Of a DNA stretch of 29,836 bases, positions 28,627 to 29,836 are shown one piece after another. The notes below the pieces were generated by a model. That model was not told where the DNA came from, made no database searches, and saw nothing but the letters and a program-made list of their open reading frames with translations. The first letter of the stretch is position 1, and the number at the start of each line of letters is the position of its first letter. A program made the position numbers and the translations under genes. Source of the DNA: a virus; the IMG/VR virus record IMGVR_UViG_3300037847_000185, positions 1-29,836 of that record; one strand, written 5' to 3'.

Positions 28627-29836
28627 GCAATACCCCCATAATTTACGCGGAGATAGCCATCTGGGAACTCATGCACAAGATCCGGCCTAGTCTCCCTAAC
28701 CTCTTGCGCTATAACACCCATATCAGAGCCAGTTTTACCGACTATGCTCTTGGCTTGCTTCTTCCAATCCCATGCGTAAAGGTTGTGACCGCCAGGGGTC
28801 TTGCCAACTCTGCGAATGTTTTTCTTCAGCCTAACGTCAGACAAAGCTAACGATAGAAAGTCAAACACTCCGACATCACGAGACTGTGACTGCGGCGCTT
28901 GGGTGACGCCAAGAGCTTGCGCAATTAAGCCCATTGCGTTTTCATCTGCGCCTTGGTAACCGCCGTATTGCCCTTGAGGGCCAGCTTTGTCAAACAGTGA
29001 CTGCATAAGCGCCTGCTGTAATGCGCCCTGCAAAGCCATGTTGTCTTGCAAGTCTCTACCCATGCCAAAGCCAAGGTTTGAAAGAGCGCCCAAACCTGAA
29101 GCAGCAGCTAATTGATTTTGAGCTGCCTGCATACCAGCGCCTTGATTAGCTAAAGCGGCTGCCAGCCCCTGACCTAGACCAAACTGCTGCGCTGCCCCAT
29201 ATGCGTTTTGATTTGCAATCTCTTGCTGCAATCTAGCTTGCTGATTGGCAATGCTAGTTTGAGCGCCAAGCTGTGCGTTTGTCATTCCTGCTTGCAAGTC
29301 ACTAGCTTGATTAGCCAAAAGCGACTGCAACTGCTGCTGTGCGTTCTGCTGAAGTGCTTGCTGACGGCGAGCAACATCTTGTTGGCCCATCTGAGATGCA
29401 AACTGGAAGCCTCTATCGCGCAGGCCAGCCGCTGTACGCGCTCCGGTATCAAGTGCGTTACGGGCGATCTCCGCTTCCATCAACGCGCCTCTCGAGCCGC
29501 CAAATGCGCCTGCCGCTTGTGCTTGTGCAGCCGCTTGGTTTGCCTGCATCAGCCTTGCTCTCTCAATATCAGCGAGCGATGCGTCAATGACCTCGCCAGT
29601 GTAAGGGTTCATGAACTTTTCGCGGTCAGCTTGCTGGAATTGTGCCGCCTGATAATCCGTAGCGTTAGGGTCTAATTGCTGCGCCCTGACCTTTCCAAAC
29701 CCGGCTCCGCCGCCCATCTTGCCAATCATGTAAGGGTCGTAGCTTCCGCCCTGCACATTCATAGGCTGGTAATTCATGGCGTCCTGCATACCGCCGTAGG
29801 CTTGTGTTAAACCTTGTGCGGACTGCTCAAACGCAT
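28623..29836 (-). CDS. Ala/Gln-rich virion protein with C-terminal S74-like chaperone domain, 5' end cut by window
   Basis: The frame is open to the right edge, with 15 sense codons above the ATG at 29789 (ending GLTQAYGG). The true start is therefore probably outside the window, although 29789 would give 388 residues. Visible parts: NPYTGEVIDASLADIERARL, Ala/Gln-rich helical repeats (AQAAGAFGGSRGALMEAEIA, QQNAQQQLQSLLANQASDLQ), Gly-rich turns, then a C-terminal domain of about 72 residues LSDVRLKKNIRRVGKTPGGH, LYAWDW, MGVIAQEVRE..P. The Ser-x-x-Arg-x-Lys and GVIAQEV pair are signatures of the Peptidase_S74 intramolecular chaperone. First of the core virion genes seen here. Role: trimeric or multimeric virion protein, possibly ejected. 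Confidence 0.68.
   Translation of the reverse strand, partial: AFEQSAQGLTQAYGGMQDAMNYQPMNVQGGSYDPYMIGKMGGGAGFGKVRAQQLDPNATDYQAAQFQQADREKFMNPYTGEVIDASLADIERARLMQANQAAAQAQAAGAFGGSRGALMEAEIARNALDTGARTAAGLRDRGFQFASQMGQQDVARRQQALQQNAQQQLQSLLANQASDLQAGMTNAQLGAQTSIANQQARLQQEIANQNAYGAAQQFGLGQGLAAALANQGAGMQAAQNQLAAASGLGALSNLGFGMGRDLQDNMALQGALQQALMQSLFDKAGPQGQYGGYQGADENAMGLIAQALGVTQAPQSQSRDVGVFDFLSLALSDVRLKKNIRRVGKTPGGHNLYAWDWKKQAKSIVGKTGSDMGVIAQEVRETRPDLVHEFPDGYLRVNYGGIA

Noticed and set aside
29208-29675. 155-codon open frame on the plus strand
   Set aside because: It is antisense to the Ala/Gln-rich virion gene, whose biased codons remove reverse stops. Its Leu/Cys/Ser-rich translation has no family resemblance and it breaks the uniform minus-strand operon.
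1-29836. Search for tRNA genes, CRISPR arrays, integrase, attachment sites and insertion sequences
   Set aside because: None was recognised by reading both strands; no cloverleaf-like conserved arms, regular spacers, recombinase motifs or terminal inverted repeats were seen.

Overview
This window is part of a tailed double-stranded DNA phage genome (Caudoviricetes) that probably infects a Gram-negative, likely marine, bacterium. It carries a P22/SU10-type head module: large portal, separate acidic scaffold, a major capsid protein of the SU10/DUF5309 type, a PBSX/P22-type large terminase and a short connector. No tape-measure, tail-tube or sheath gene is seen, which suggests a podovirus-like particle. 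The Gram-negative host is inferred from three Sec signal peptides, one with a clear lipobox, and from the lysis gene types. The marine assignment is recognition from family resemblance, not a search result. No integrase, tRNA, CRISPR or insertion sequence was seen. Both window ends cut through genes, so this is a fragment.

Layout from left to right. Positions 1-3214 (minus strand) hold an early/replication operon. In transcription order it has two small unknown proteins, a conserved protein with a possible recombination role, a small unknown protein, an XRE-type DNA-binding protein, a stand-alone primase zinc finger, a DnaT/replisome-organiser-like protein and a RecA-fold (DnaB-like) helicase cut by the left edge. 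Positions 3215-3344 are the divergent control region. Positions 3345-4759 are the only plus-strand genes: a metallophosphoesterase with an N-terminal helix-turn-helix and a small unknown protein.

Positions 4756-7144 (minus) carry the lysis region (M15 endolysin, three small membrane proteins, a membrane-anchored coiled-coil protein). It is fed by three exported proteins at 6284-8481: an Ala-rich secreted protein, a Cys-containing secreted protein and a lipoprotein with eight 11-residue repeats. Positions 8483-17560 hold tail and host-recognition genes: a large tail protein, several fibres sharing sequence modules, a Gly-rich adhesin-like protein and a fibre with an S74 chaperone. Positions 17557-20309 hold the connector, a TerS-like protein, three small Lys-rich proteins (two under 60 codons) and the large terminase. 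Positions 20313-29836 hold two small proteins, a strong terminator directly after the capsid gene, capsid, scaffold, portal and four proteins likely to be internal or ejected virion components. The last of these is cut by the right edge.

From about 29.8 kb down to 4.76 kb all genes are on the minus strand and most abut or overlap through ATGA, GTGA or TAATG junctions. This indicates a long translationally coupled late operon, transcribed virion core to head, tail, exported proteins and lysis. The late operon converges with the metallophosphoesterase pair near 4757, and the early operon diverges from that pair near 3300. The least explained parts are the exported three-gene block, the overlapping-frame genes in the replication region and the terminator inside the head operon.
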